Of a stretch of 64,000 nt of DNA, positions 1-12,119 are shown in pieces. Source of the stretch: Trichococcus alkaliphilus (GTDB taxonomy: Bacteria > Bacillota > Bacilli > Lactobacillales > Aerococcaceae); contig NZ_PXZT01000009.1 of NCBI RefSeq assembly GCF_003008695.1, forward strand, positions 1 through 64,000. The letters run 5' to 3'. Each line of letters begins with the position of its first letter. The stretch's first letter is position 1. The notes under the pieces are model-generated. The model did no database searches, had not been told where the DNA came from, and was given only the letters and a program-made list of their open reading frames with translations. The translations under genes were made by a program, and so were the position numbers.

Positions 1-71
1 TATATAAGACTTGAAGTAATTCATTGTCCTATATAGAGGGAGCATATCAAATTGAGGTGACCCCTAAAAAG

Positions 72-293
72 CTAGGATTCTTTGACCGATTGGACTTCGT
101 ACCCCAACTTTTGGATTGTTTCGCTGATGTCGTTCCCTGAAGTTTTATTGCCATCGAATTCGGCTTTGACTTTGCTGGAGTTGAACAACACTTTGACGGT
201 TTCGACCCCATCGATTTTGCTGACGGCTGATTCGATTTTCTTGATGCAGGATGGGCAAGTGACGGGTCCTAATTGGATAACGGCTTGGCTCAT
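72..293 (-). CDS. heavy-metal-associated (HMA/CopZ-like) domain protein
   Basis: This is a 73-residue single-domain protein of the HMA fold, which binds soft metal ions (Cu+, Zn2+ or Cd2+) through two cysteines and passes them to P-type ATPases or sensors. The metal loop is TCPSC, with Cys13 and Cys16, followed by the expected beta-alpha-beta pattern (GVETVKVLFNSSKVKAEF). The length is normal for the family. The start has a good ribosome site (AGGAGG about 8 bases upstream) and a TATACT -10 box further upstream. No metal ATPase or CopY-type repressor is visible beside it, so the metal and partner cannot be named. It is probably cytoplasmic. Confidence 0.85.
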   Translation of the reverse strand: MSQAVIQLGPVTCPSCIKKIESAVSKIDGVETVKVLFNSSKVKAEFDGNKTSGNDISETIQKLGYEVQSVKES

Positions 294-326
294 GGTTTAT
301 TCCTCCTATTTGTCTGGTATGACTAT

Positions 327-332
327 AGTATA
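327..332 (-). promoter_or_regulatory. -10 box of the metal-binding protein gene
   Basis: Read on the minus strand this is a perfect TATACT, 34 bases upstream of the start codon. No convincing -35 hexamer lies 16-18 bases upstream. Confidence 0.4.
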
Positions 333-636
333 AGCGGAAAATCCTAGAAAGGACTTGACCGGCATCAAGTATTCGAAATCATTTTTGAGGATTGAGATTC
401 CAGCTGTGCAGCTGCACTGTTCCTTTGTTTTGCGGAACAACAAACAGCCTTTGTAAGCGGTACATTCTTATTTTCCGGGACATATCTTTGCCTGTCTGAT
501 TGGCCTATACTAATGACATCAATCAGCAACCGGTAACTGCGGCACATCCGCATTCCGGAGCGTTTGGAACGACTCGGCAGCCAACAGCTATGCGTGTTCT
601 TTGCTGGTCCATCAAAATGAGAAAGAAGGAATCATC
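333..636. other. intergenic region between divergent genes
   Basis: About 300 bases separate the metal-binding gene from the dehydrogenase. I see no convincing coding sequence. Upstream of the dehydrogenase only the ribosome site GAAAGAAGGA (621-630) is clear. Confidence 0.5.
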
Positions 637-1623
637 ATGGCCTACAAAGTTGTCATCCCAGAAAATATCAGTGCATTAGGAAAGGACTTTCTGCAAGACA
701 AAGGGTACGAGATCGTCGTCGGAAACGGGAACATCAGCGTCGAGTACCTGAAGGAATTGGTTGCCGATGCTGATGCCATTCTGGTCAGGCCAAATGCACC
801 ATACCCTGAAGAAGTTCTGTCAGCCGCCAAAAAGTTAAAAGTCATCGGTGTCCATGGCGTAGATTACGGCAATGTCGACACAAGTTATTGCGTCAAACGG
901 AGAATCCCGATCACAACAACGCCTGCAGCGACTTGCAATGCGGTAGCAGAACGGACGTTGGGGTTCATTATGAGCCTCGCGCATCAGATTCCGTTCATGG
1001 ACCAACAAGTGCGCCATGACAATTGGGGCGCGCGCTACGAGCACAAGGGTACGGAGCTGAAAGGCAAGACACTCGGATTGATCGGCCTTGGACGCATCGG
1101 TTCGCTGGTTGCCCGCAAAGCGACAAACGGATTCGACATGAAGGTGATTGCTTATGATGAATTTCTTGTGAAAAATGAATACGCAGGCTTTGTGACTTGC
1201 GCTAGTTCGATCGAGGAAGTTTTGGCAAAATCCGATTTCGTTTCCTTGCATGTCCCTGTCACAGCGGAAACAACAGGAATGATCAATCAGGAAACCCTAC
1301 GCTTGATGAAACCGAACGCCTACTTAATCAATTGCGCCCGCGGAGAACTCGTCAACGAGGAGGCGCTCCATGAAGCCTTGAAGAGCGGCGTCATCAACGG
1401 TGCTGCCCTGGATGTCTTTCAAGAGGAGCCGATTGCGCAGGATCATCCTTTCTTCGAATTGGACAACCTGATCATGACACCGCATAACGCCATCATCACG
1501 CATGAAGCGATGGATCTGATGGGCTACCACGCTGCTGTCGGAATCGATGATGTGCTGAACGGCAGACAATCGCAATGGCAGGAGCGCTTGGTGCAAGCGG
1601 CTGTGGCAGAACAGGTTCAATAG
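637..1623 (+). CDS. D-isomer-specific 2-hydroxyacid dehydrogenase (SerA-like)
   Basis: A 328-residue NAD-dependent oxidoreductase of the D-2-hydroxyacid dehydrogenase family, which interconverts 2-hydroxyacids and 2-oxoacids. The Rossmann motif GLGRIG sits near residues 150-155. The catalytic triad is recognisable: Arg in NCARGE (about 235), Glu in FQEEP (about 263) and His in TPHNA (about 283). The length fits the short forms without a C-terminal ACT domain. I start at the ATG at 637 because GAAAGAAGGA lies at the right distance; an in-frame TTG at 601 has no such site. The gene stands alone and ends in a strong two-way terminator. The substrate (phosphoglycerate, hydroxypyruvate or another) cannot be told from the sequence. 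Confidence 0.88.
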   Translation: MAYKVVIPENISALGKDFLQDKGYEIVVGNGNISVEYLKELVADADAILVRPNAPYPEEVLSAAKKLKVIGVHGVDYGNVDTSYCVKRRIPITTTPAATCNAVAERTLGFIMSLAHQIPFMDQQVRHDNWGARYEHKGTELKGKTLGLIGLGRIGSLVARKATNGFDMKVIAYDEFLVKNEYAGFVTCASSIEEVLAKSDFVSLHVPVTAETTGMINQETLRLMKPNAYLINCARGELVNEEALHEALKSGVINGAALDVFQEEPIAQDHPFFELDNLIMTPHNAIITHEAMDLMGYHAAVGIDDVLNGRQSQWQERLVQAAVAEQVQ

Positions 1624-1640
1624 AGCGGAAATAAGCTGGA

Positions 1641-1689
1641 AAATAGAGTGGAAAAGCCATCCGGACTGGATGGCTTTTCCACTCTATTT
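1641..1689. terminator. bidirectional rho-independent terminator
   Basis: A perfect 22-bp inverted repeat (1641-1662 with 1668-1689) around a 5-base loop. A-rich and T-rich outer ends serve both the dehydrogenase and the convergent YtxH gene. Confidence 0.92.
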
Positions 1690-1697
1690 GTTTATAC

Positions 1698-2036
1698 TCA
1701 CAATGTCTTCATTGCTTCCTCGATCGGATCAAGTTCATCCACTTCGGTCACGTGGGCTTCCGTTTCGGCATCGAATTTTTCCTCAACTTCAGCAGCCTTC
1801 GAGGCGAATTGTTGCTTCACCGTGTCTGTCGTTTCTTGGGCCATTTCTTTGGCTTGATCGACGGCTTCTTTTGCAGTTTCCTTGGCTTTATCGGTGTAGT
1901 CCATCACCTTGTCCAACGTCTCATCGGCTTTGTCGGCCAAATCTTTGCGAATTTCTTTTCCTGGCTTAGGTGACAATAGTAGGGCGATTCCTCCGCCAAT
2001 CACAAGCCCTCTGACGAAACTAGAAAATTTTCCCAT
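1698..2036 (-). CDS. YtxH domain-containing protein
   Basis: A 112-residue protein of the YtxH/general-stress type. It has a short N-terminal hydrophobic, glycine-rich segment (GLVIGGGIALLLSP, about residues 9-22), then KPGKEIRKDL and a long charged, heptad-like alpha-helical tail rich in Ala, Glu, Lys and Thr, similar to LEA-like stress proteins. It is probably anchored in the membrane with the helix in the cytoplasm. I start at MGKFSS because AGGAGG lies 8 bases upstream; longer readings upstream lack a ribosome site. It is monocistronic, convergent with the dehydrogenase. The molecular role of the family is not defined. Confidence 0.82.
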   Translation of the reverse strand: MGKFSSFVRGLVIGGGIALLLSPKPGKEIRKDLADKADETLDKVMDYTDKAKETAKEAVDQAKEMAQETTDTVKQQFASKAAEVEEKFDAETEAHVTEVDELDPIEEAMKTL

Positions 2037-2202
2037 TCTTGGTTCCTCCTTTTTCATGCGGCAACGCGAACGCTGCCGTCGGACATCAAGACAAACGAGT
2101 GTTGACCAAAAACCTATCTGAATGTGTGCAGTACCAACATTTCCTTCTGCCATCAGTATATAACACACCAAAAATTAAGCAAAACAATAACCACCAACTG
2201 CA

Positions 2203-3075
2203 CTAAATATCGCTCATCTTCTTGTTGATCTGAACCATGCTCAAGCGGCCGGTGTGCTCCAGCATGTATTCGTAATTGGCCAAGTAATCCTTTTCGAAGA
2301 TGCCGCTGTAGAAAAGATCAAGGATATAGCTGAAACCGGCGGATGAAGCGAATTGGCCGATTTTTGAATAATATTTTTCCCAAGGCGGGATGAAGAAATT
2401 GTAGTCGCAGGCTTCGCTGAGGCTGTTCTGTCCGAATGACGTGATCGAGATCGTCTTCGTTCCGCCGTAGCGGCACAATTTGGCATCGCCGATCGTTTCA
2501 TGGGTTTCGCCGGTATAGGACAGCAGAATCGCCACGTTTTCCTCGGAGGAACGGCTGGCGTAATAGTCCTGTTCGCCCGGTCCGCTGGCGACAATCACGC
2601 GTTTGCCGATGCGCATGCAATGGTACTGGAACTCCTTGGCATGGGCAATCGTCGAATGGGAACAGTAGACGTTGATTGTTTCGGCCGACTCCAAGAGCGC
2701 GATGGCCTCCTGCAAACATGCGTAATCCAAAAAGCTTTTTGTCTCTTCGATGGCGGCTTCCTTCAAGGCTGCGATATTGGTTGCGATCTTCTGCACTTTG
2801 TCGCCTCTTTGGATCGGAAAGTTGGCATCCAATTTTTCGGACGAGGGAAAGTCCGACTTTTGTTCCGTCAAGTACTTCAGTTTGAAATCGTTGAAGCCTT
2901 TGTAACCGAGCTTTTGGCAGACTCGGACGACGGTGGCGTTCGACGTGAAGGTGTGCTTCGCCACTTGTAAAGTCGTCATATCGACGACACTGTCAAAATG
3001 ATTGATGAAATATTCCACTACTGCCTTTTCCGTTCCGGAAAAAGATTCCGAAGCAAGCTTCGTCTGCAAATCCAT
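2203..3075 (-). CDS. MurR/RpiR family transcriptional regulator
   Basis: A 290-residue regulator with an N-terminal RpiR helix-turn-helix (about residues 1-75, including SNATVVRVCQKLGYKGF) and a C-terminal SIS sugar-phosphate-binding domain (about 120-260, with VYCSHSTIAHAKEF and LLSYTGETHETI). Members sense phosphosugars made by PTS uptake. It is divergent from the GH1-PTS IIC-GH1 genes starting at 3243, so it most likely controls them. The ATG at 3075 is chosen because GAGGTG lies 9 bases upstream; an in-frame GTG at 3087 overlaps that site. Whether it activates or represses is unknown. Confidence 0.88.
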   Translation of the reverse strand: MDLQTKLASESFSGTEKAVVEYFINHFDSVVDMTTLQVAKHTFTSNATVVRVCQKLGYKGFNDFKLKYLTEQKSDFPSSEKLDANFPIQRGDKVQKIATNIAALKEAAIEETKSFLDYACLQEAIALLESAETINVYCSHSTIAHAKEFQYHCMRIGKRVIVASGPGEQDYYASRSSEENVAILLSYTGETHETIGDAKLCRYGGTKTISITSFGQNSLSEACDYNFFIPPWEKYYSKIGQFASSAGFSYILDLFYSGIFEKDYLANYEYMLEHTGRLSMVQINKKMSDI

Positions 3076-3150
3076 TCTGCTCTTCACCTCATTCGATATG
3101 CTGTAATCCGTAATGCCGTTACAAGCAAACGGCAGGATAAAAACAAATTA

Positions 3151-3164
3151 TGTAACCGCTTTCC
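3151..3164 (+). promoter_or_regulatory. cre-like CcpA site
   Basis: TGTAACCGCTTTCC matches the cre consensus TGWAANCGNTNWCA at 13 of 14 positions. It lies in the 167-base divergent region between the RpiR gene and the first GH1 gene, which suggests carbon catabolite control. A TATGAT -10-like box follows at 3205-3210. Confidence 0.55.
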
Positions 3165-3230
3165 GAATGCTTCCGGAAGTATATACGCGGGTTCTCTTAA
3201 TCGTTATGATAGCATTAATAACGGCTTTAG

Positions 3231-4649
<1,419 letters not shown>

Positions 4650-4703
4650 TAGGACAGGTTGATCATAGCAAGACAGTTCGAAACAGTTGAAGGAGGAATT
4701 TTA

Positions 4704-6041
4704 ATGAGTTTCATGGACAAACTTAGCTCAGGGATCGATGTCGTCGCCGAAAAGGTCGAGGGGAACAAATATCTCCGCGCCATCAAGGATGCGTTCACCG
4801 CCTACATGCCTTTCATCATCATCGGCTCGTTCGCATTGCTTTTCAATGTGCTGCTGACCAGCCCGACTACCGGACTTGCCCAGTTCGCGCCGTTCAGTTT
4901 CTTGACCGCGTTGGCACCGGCATTCAGCACGATCAATTTCGCAACGATGGACATCATGTCCCTGCTCATTCCTTTATTTTTGGCGTCAAATCTTGCAAAA
5001 AGCAATAATACGAATCCATTGATCACAAGCGCGGTCGCATTGATCGCTTACGTCATTGTGGTTCCGCAATTCTTCACTACGACAGTCGATGGCGTGCAGC
5101 AGGTCGTCAAAGGTTTGCCTGCAACCAGCACAAACGCTTCCGGCTTGTTCATCGGCATGATCTTGACAATCCTTGTCGTCGAACTGTTCACGAAATTATC
5201 CAATGTGGAGGCGTTGCGCATCAAAATGCCGCCGAGCGTTCCGGGCGGAATCGTCGCATCCTTCAACGTGCTGCTGCCGATTTTTGTGACCCTGATCATT
5301 GTGGCACTTACAGCCCAGTTGTTCCTGAACTCCACAGGCATGTACATGAACGAATTCATCTACAAAATCGTGCAGGCGCCACTGGAAAGATTGGTCCAAA
5401 GCCCTGGCGGCATCATGCTACTGGTTATCGTCAGCCAAATCTTCTGGCTGGTGGGTATCCACGGCGGCTTGATCATTTCGCCGATCCGCAATCCGTTATT
5501 GATCGCTGCTTTGGCGAACAATATCGCAGCCGTACAAGCTGGAGAAACAGCTACGAATCCTGTAACCATGGGATTCTGGATGTCCTTCATCGTTCCTGGC
5601 GGTGCCGGATTGACGTTATCGCTGCTGATTGCCATCCTGATTGCTTCCAAGCGCGATGACCATAAGGCCGTCGCCAAAGTATCCTTCATGCCCGGTTTGT
5701 TCGGGATCAGCGAGCCTGTCGTTTTCGGCCTGCCTTTAGTATTGAATCCAGTGTTTGCGATTCCGTTCGTCTTCGCCTCCAGCATCGGCACGGCAATCGC
5801 GCTGTTCTTCAACCAGATCGGCTTCCTGCAGCCGAACACTGTAGACGTGCCGTTCGGGCTTCCGCTTGGCGTAGGCGCGTTCCTTGGCTACGGCATCAAC
5901 GGCGTCATCGTGCAGCTGCTGATCATGGCCTTGGGTGTCGTGATGTATATGCCGTTCGTCCTGGCAGCAAATAAAGCGACGGTTGCAGCAGAGGAAACGG
6001 AAACCGAAACTGAAAGCCAAATTGCCACAGAAAAATTCTAA
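4704..6041 (+). CDS. PTS cellobiose/lactose-family EIIC permease
   Basis: A 445-residue membrane permease of the PTS lactose/cellobiose (Lac) family. About ten hydrophobic segments are visible, with the family motifs WLVGIHGG (about residue 250) and GISEPVVFGLPLVLNP (about 335). It carries only the IIC domain; the phosphoryl-transferring IIA and IIB proteins are not in this window and must be encoded elsewhere. The ATG at 4704 is preceded by AAGGAGGA. It lies 54 bases after one GH1 and 36 bases before another, so the three probably form one operon for uptake and hydrolysis of beta-glucosides. Confidence 0.9.
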   Translation: MSFMDKLSSGIDVVAEKVEGNKYLRAIKDAFTAYMPFIIIGSFALLFNVLLTSPTTGLAQFAPFSFLTALAPAFSTINFATMDIMSLLIPLFLASNLAKSNNTNPLITSAVALIAYVIVVPQFFTTTVDGVQQVVKGLPATSTNASGLFIGMILTILVVELFTKLSNVEALRIKMPPSVPGGIVASFNVLLPIFVTLIIVALTAQLFLNSTGMYMNEFIYKIVQAPLERLVQSPGGIMLLVIVSQIFWLVGIHGGLIISPIRNPLLIAALANNIAAVQAGETATNPVTMGFWMSFIVPGGAGLTLSLLIAILIASKRDDHKAVAKVSFMPGLFGISEPVVFGLPLVLNPVFAIPFVFASSIGTAIALFFNQIGFLQPNTVDVPFGLPLGVGAFLGYGINGVIVQLLIMALGVVMYMPFVLAANKATVAAEETETETESQIATEKF

Positions 6042-6077
6042 GCAAAGCATAACCAAAACAGAAAAGGGGACATATAA

Positions 6078-7547
<1,470 letters not shown>

Positions 7548-7581
7548 TTAAGGATTGTAAGGGTTTTTGATAGGAAAGGTA

Positions 7582-7609
7582 AGGCGCTCTTCATCGGGGC
7601 GTCTTTTTG
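7582..7609 (+). terminator. rho-independent terminator after GH1 copy 2
   Basis: An 8-bp stem with G-T wobbles and a 7-base loop is followed by TTTTT, 35 bases after the stop codon. Confidence 0.65.
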
Positions 7610-7860
7610 TTTGGCGATGTGGCTGCGCTTCGAACATGTGAGAAAATCATTTTTCTCCGATTGCTCAACTCCGATGAGCGGATGCTGGCCGGAGTTGGAT
7701 GTCTTGCGGGGGTCTGCCCTCCGGCGAAGCCGCTGTGGTCGGAGGTGATGATCTTTTTAGAGCCCTATCTCCGGCAGAGAGGGGTTCCCCGGAGAAAAAC
7801 AAGCTCGCCTATATTTTGTCTGAGAGTCCACAATAATTCGACTTCTTGTCTAACAATATT
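7610..7860. repeat. GC-rich intergenic hairpin repeats
   Basis: Non-coding stretch with several CTCCG...CGGAG inverted repeats. One is CAACTCCG (7666-7673) with CGGAGTTG near 7690; another is CTCCGG...CCGGAG near 7769-7797. The 19-mer GCTCAACTCCGATGAGCGG (7663-7681) recurs as an inverted copy near 9634-9651 and with two mismatches at 20741-20759. No coding function was recognised. Confidence 0.6.
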
Positions 7861-7951
7861 TACATTGTCCATCCAAAAGTGTTAGTATTATTAATGTAAC
7901 CGATACCGGGAAGATTCAAATGATTGGTAGCGGTTGCTGAAAGCTTTTGCA
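7859..7951 (+). promoter_or_regulatory. promoter, operator-like inverted repeat and cre site of GH1 copy 3
   Basis: TTTACA (7859-7864) and TAGTAT (7883-7888) form a sigma-A promoter with an 18-base spacer. Just downstream, GTAACCGATACC and GGTAGCGGTTGC form a 12-bp inverted repeat with two mismatches. TGAAAGCTTTTGCA (7938-7951) matches the cre consensus at 13 of 14 positions. GH1 copy 3 therefore seems to have its own regulated promoter. Confidence 0.55.
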
Positions 7952-7992
7952 TAAGCGAAAGCAATGAAACTGTATGTAACATTTTAGTATAA

Positions 7993-9444
<1,452 letters not shown>

Positions 9445-9493
9445 GGACCAATTGTTTCGCTTGCTGACGCAAGCGGATAATGCATAAGACAAT

Positions 9494-9541
9494 AAAAAGA
9501 GCAGCAGCGAGGCATTTTTTGCCTCTCTGCTGCTCTTTTTT
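9494..9541. terminator. rho-independent terminator after GH1 copy 3
   Basis: A near-perfect inverted repeat of about 20 bp (9494-9514 with 9521-9541) with A-rich and T-rich ends, so it can act in both directions. Confidence 0.92.
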
Positions 9542-9579
9542 GTGGTGTGATCGCCGCTGGGGTTGTCAACTCCCGCGAG

Positions 9580-9690
9580 GGCCTGTTCATCGGAGATGAT
9601 GAATAAAACCTGATCGCTATCTTCGGCGAGAATCCGCTCATCGGAGTTGGCGACTGAAACCGACCAGTCAGCTCCGATGAAGCCGTTCCG
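9580..9690. repeat. intergenic hairpin repeats (CATCGGAG family)
   Basis: CATCGGAG-type motifs occur near 9588, at 9639-9646 and, inverted, near 9672. TCATCGGAG and CTCCGATGA form a 9-bp inverted repeat around about 31 bases. The segment 9634-9651 is the reverse complement of part of the repeat at 7663-7681. Confidence 0.6.
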
Positions 9691-9691
9691 T

Positions 9692-10375
9692 TTATTTTTT
9701 CCGGTAAAATGCGGTCGGTCTTCCGACCGTCCCGTATTCCAGCCGCATTTCGATGACCTGTTTGTCCTCCAGATAGCGCAGATACTTCCGGACCGACACA
9801 TGCGACAGGTTCGCCAGACTGGTGATGTCATTCACGGTGAAATCACCTTTCTGTTGGTCGATGCAGGACATGATCATGGTCAACGTCGATGGGGTCAGGC
9901 CTTTGTCGATGGCGTCATCATCCTTTTCTTCCGGTTGATTATCCAGCGATCGGAACTGATCCAGCTGTTTTTGCGTAATTGGCTTCCGGGAATTGAGCAG
10001 TTCCTGGCGCTGCACGAAAGCCTCGATACTCTTCTCGAAGCGTTTGAACTGAAAAGGCTTGAGGATGTAGTCGACAATGCCGCACTGCAGGCCGATCCGG
10101 ATGGCTTCCTGTTCGCCGGCTGCCGTGATCATGATCAGATCGGCCGGGTAATCCCTTTTCCGCAGCGCCCGGATCAGATCTAAGCCGCTTTTCCCCTGGA
10201 TGTTGACGTCGACCAACAGCAGGTCGTAAGTGTGCTTACTGGTCAGCCGGATGGCCTCCTCAAAGCTGCCGCAAGTCCCCGATACGACGAAGCCGGGTAT
10301 TTTCTCCAGATAACGACGATTGATGGACAATACCATCGGGTCGTCCTCCACAATCAATACATGATAGACCATCAT
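9692..10375 (-). CDS. maeR: CitB/DcuR-family response regulator, malate type
   Basis: A 227-residue response regulator of the citrate/malate family. The N-terminal receiver domain has the acidic pocket EDD (residues 10-12), phosphoacceptor Asp56 in LLVDVNIQG, and Lys in ILKPF. The C-terminal winged helix (about 150-220, with VNDITSLANLSHVSVRKYLRYL) binds DNA. The start overlaps the kinase stop by 4 bases, so the pair is translationally coupled. Divergent neighbours are a 2-hydroxycarboxylate transporter and a malic enzyme, the same arrangement as the MaeKR-MaePE system of Lactobacillus casei. The name is assigned by that context. Confidence 0.85.
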   Translation of the reverse strand: MMVYHVLIVEDDPMVLSINRRYLEKIPGFVVSGTCGSFEEAIRLTSKHTYDLLLVDVNIQGKSGLDLIRALRKRDYPADLIMITAAGEQEAIRIGLQCGIVDYILKPFQFKRFEKSIEAFVQRQELLNSRKPITQKQLDQFRSLDNQPEEKDDDAIDKGLTPSTLTMIMSCIDQQKGDFTVNDITSLANLSHVSVRKYLRYLEDKQVIEMRLEYGTVGRPTAFYRKK

Positions 10376-11931
10376 TTACCATCCTTTCGGTACGCCGTCT
10401 TCAAAGAAATCTTAATACGGCGCTCATTACTTTCGATTTCCAGTTGTCCGTCCACTCTTTTCAGCAGTTGGGCAATGACCGGCGCGTGCAGTTCTTCGGT
10501 AAGCCGCTCCTTCATGGCGGGCTCCAGCTGCAATTCGTAAACGGTCTCCAACTGGTCGTTCCAGAAGCCGAAATGGATCTGCAGGTCATCCGCCAACCTG
10601 TTTTCCAAAATAAATTGGTCCAGGAACCGGATGATGTTGATCCAGCACTGGACAGCCGTATGATCGGTGGTCGGCGGCACATCCGGGTAGACTTCGATCA
10701 TGAACGGATAGTTCTGCTCCGTGAACTTGCTGCGCTCGCCGATCAGAAAGCCTGCGATGACCGGGTTTTTGACCAGGAAGATCATGCGGTGCGAAAATTC
10801 CTGCTCCGGTTCGAGGATTTTGCCGAGGTAGTCGTTCAATTCCTCGTATTCCTCCAGATCCGCCAAGCCGTAGATGACATGCAGCTTGTTCAGGAAGTCA
10901 TGCGACTGCGTCTGCAAGGTGGTGGTGTAAGTGGCTGCGTTGAACAACTGATCCGTCAGCAGATAGAGCTCCGTGGCGTCGCGCATCAGGATGATCTGGC
11001 CGATGACCTTCTTGGCGACAGTGATCGGAGCGGTCGAAAGCAAGTAGTCCACGCCGTCCTGATGATAGATCTGGTCGGTCGTTTTGTTTTTTCCACTTAA
11101 CAGCCTTAGGTCCTGTGCAACAGGCAAGAGCGATTGGATGGGCAGGCCGATGATGGCCTCATCCAACTCGTCCCGTTGGAACAGTTTTTTCGCCTCCAGA
11201 TTGGAAAGGACGACCCGGTTGTCCTTGTCGGTGACGATGATGGCGTCCTTCGTGTTCTCCAGCATCGCATTGCGTTCCTCCAATAATCGGGCTATTTCGA
11301 TGGGCTCCAGATTGTACATTTGGTTTTTGAGCTGGAAAGCCGTGAAGATCGCGGCGGCCGCGCCGAACAGCAGGCTGACCGCGAAGCTGACGGAGAAGGG
11401 CTGCATCGTTTTCTTGGCGATCGAAGCGAGCGTTGTCGTTTTGATGCCGATCGCGACGACGCCGATTTCCACGTTTTCCGCATTGAAGACAGGGACGAAG
11501 GCGCGCAATGATTGGCCAAGCGTGCCTTGCGCTATTGAAGTCGTCTCCTGTCCCGAAAGCGCCGCTTCTTCATCGCCGCCCTGGAAAGGGGCGTTGATTT
11601 TTTCCGGATCGGGATGGGTCAGGCGGATGCGGTCCATCGTCATGACCACGACGAAGTCCAACTGGTAGGTTTCGGTTATTTGATTAGCGTAGGCCTGCAC
11701 TTCCGGATTGGTGGCTCCGTCGCTAAGCGTCTGGATCACCAGAGGTTGCGCGGCCACGATTTCGGCGATGGAAAGGAGCTGTTCCTCTTCCTGCGTCTGC
11801 GTCGCTTCATAGATGCGGTTCGTCAGCGAGAGGTAAAGGACGCTGACAGTCAGAGCCACCGTGACCAATACCATCAAGGTGAGCTTCACCCATAAGCGCT
11901 GGTTTTTCCATTTTTGCTTCAGTTTGATCAT
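10372..11931 (-). CDS. maeK: CitA/DcuS-family sensor kinase, malate type, degenerate ATPase domain
   Basis: A 519-residue membrane sensor. One transmembrane helix lies at about 13-36, an extracytoplasmic sensor domain follows, a second helix lies at about 178-201, then a PAS domain (about 215-325). The phosphoacceptor region is TQSHDFLNKLHVIYGL with His near 344, as in CitA/DcuS. The C-terminal ATPase domain is odd: the place of the N box reads CWINIIRFLDQFIL, and no DxGxG or GxGL boxes are visible before the end. ATP binding may therefore be weak, altered or lost. It pairs with the response regulator and faces the malate transporter and malic enzyme genes. Confidence 0.82.
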   Translation of the reverse strand: MIKLKQKWKNQRLWVKLTLMVLVTVALTVSVLYLSLTNRIYEATQTQEEEQLLSIAEIVAAQPLVIQTLSDGATNPEVQAYANQITETYQLDFVVVMTMDRIRLTHPDPEKINAPFQGGDEEAALSGQETTSIAQGTLGQSLRAFVPVFNAENVEIGVVAIGIKTTTLASIAKKTMQPFSVSFAVSLLFGAAAAIFTAFQLKNQMYNLEPIEIARLLEERNAMLENTKDAIIVTDKDNRVVLSNLEAKKLFQRDELDEAIIGLPIQSLLPVAQDLRLLSGKNKTTDQIYHQDGVDYLLSTAPITVAKKVIGQIILMRDATELYLLTDQLFNAATYTTTLQTQSHDFLNKLHVIYGLADLEEYEELNDYLGKILEPEQEFSHRMIFLVKNPVIAGFLIGERSKFTEQNYPFMIEVYPDVPPTTDHTAVQCWINIIRFLDQFILENRLADDLQIHFGFWNDQLETVYELQLEPAMKERLTEELHAPVIAQLLKRVDGQLEIESNERRIKISLKTAYRKDGK

Positions 11932-11992
11932 TCGTCCATGTTCCCTTCCTATTACACAGCCATTATACCAAACGAAAAGTAGGCGTTCTCAA

Positions 11993-12029
11993 TTTAATTA
12001 ATTGAATAACACTTAAATTAATTAAATAA
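11993..12029 (+). promoter_or_regulatory. direct repeats, candidate response-regulator sites
   Basis: Two AT-rich 17-base direct repeats (11993-12009 and 12013-12029) start 20 bases apart, about two helical turns. They lie between the divergent kinase and transporter genes. Direct AT-rich repeats are the usual binding sites of CitB-family regulators. The role is inferred. Confidence 0.5.
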
Positions 12030-12042
12030 TCTATTTTAAATC

Positions 12043-12056
12043 TGTAAGCGGTAGCA
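12043..12056 (+). promoter_or_regulatory. cre-like CcpA site upstream of the malate transporter
   Basis: TGTAAGCGGTAGCA fits TGNAANCGNWNNCA at every fixed position. A second partial site, GAAAGCGCTTCA, lies near 12075. Both precede the transporter gene and suggest catabolite repression of malate use. Confidence 0.55.
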
Positions 12057-12119
12057 TAATGAAACCATGTTAAAGAAAGCGCTTCAAGATTGCGGTTAAT
12101 CAAAAGGAGGAGAAGGAAA

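Noticed and set aside
365-553. 62-codon open frame on the minus strand
   Set aside because: No ribosome site, no recognisable motif, and it lies in the divergent promoter region.
601-636. Upstream TTG start for the dehydrogenase
   Set aside because: The 12 extra residues lack a ribosome site and do not fit the family N-terminus; ATG 637 has a good site.
7607-7885. 92-codon open frame on the plus strand
   Set aside because: It follows inverted repeats in non-coding DNA and has no ribosome site or protein-like composition.
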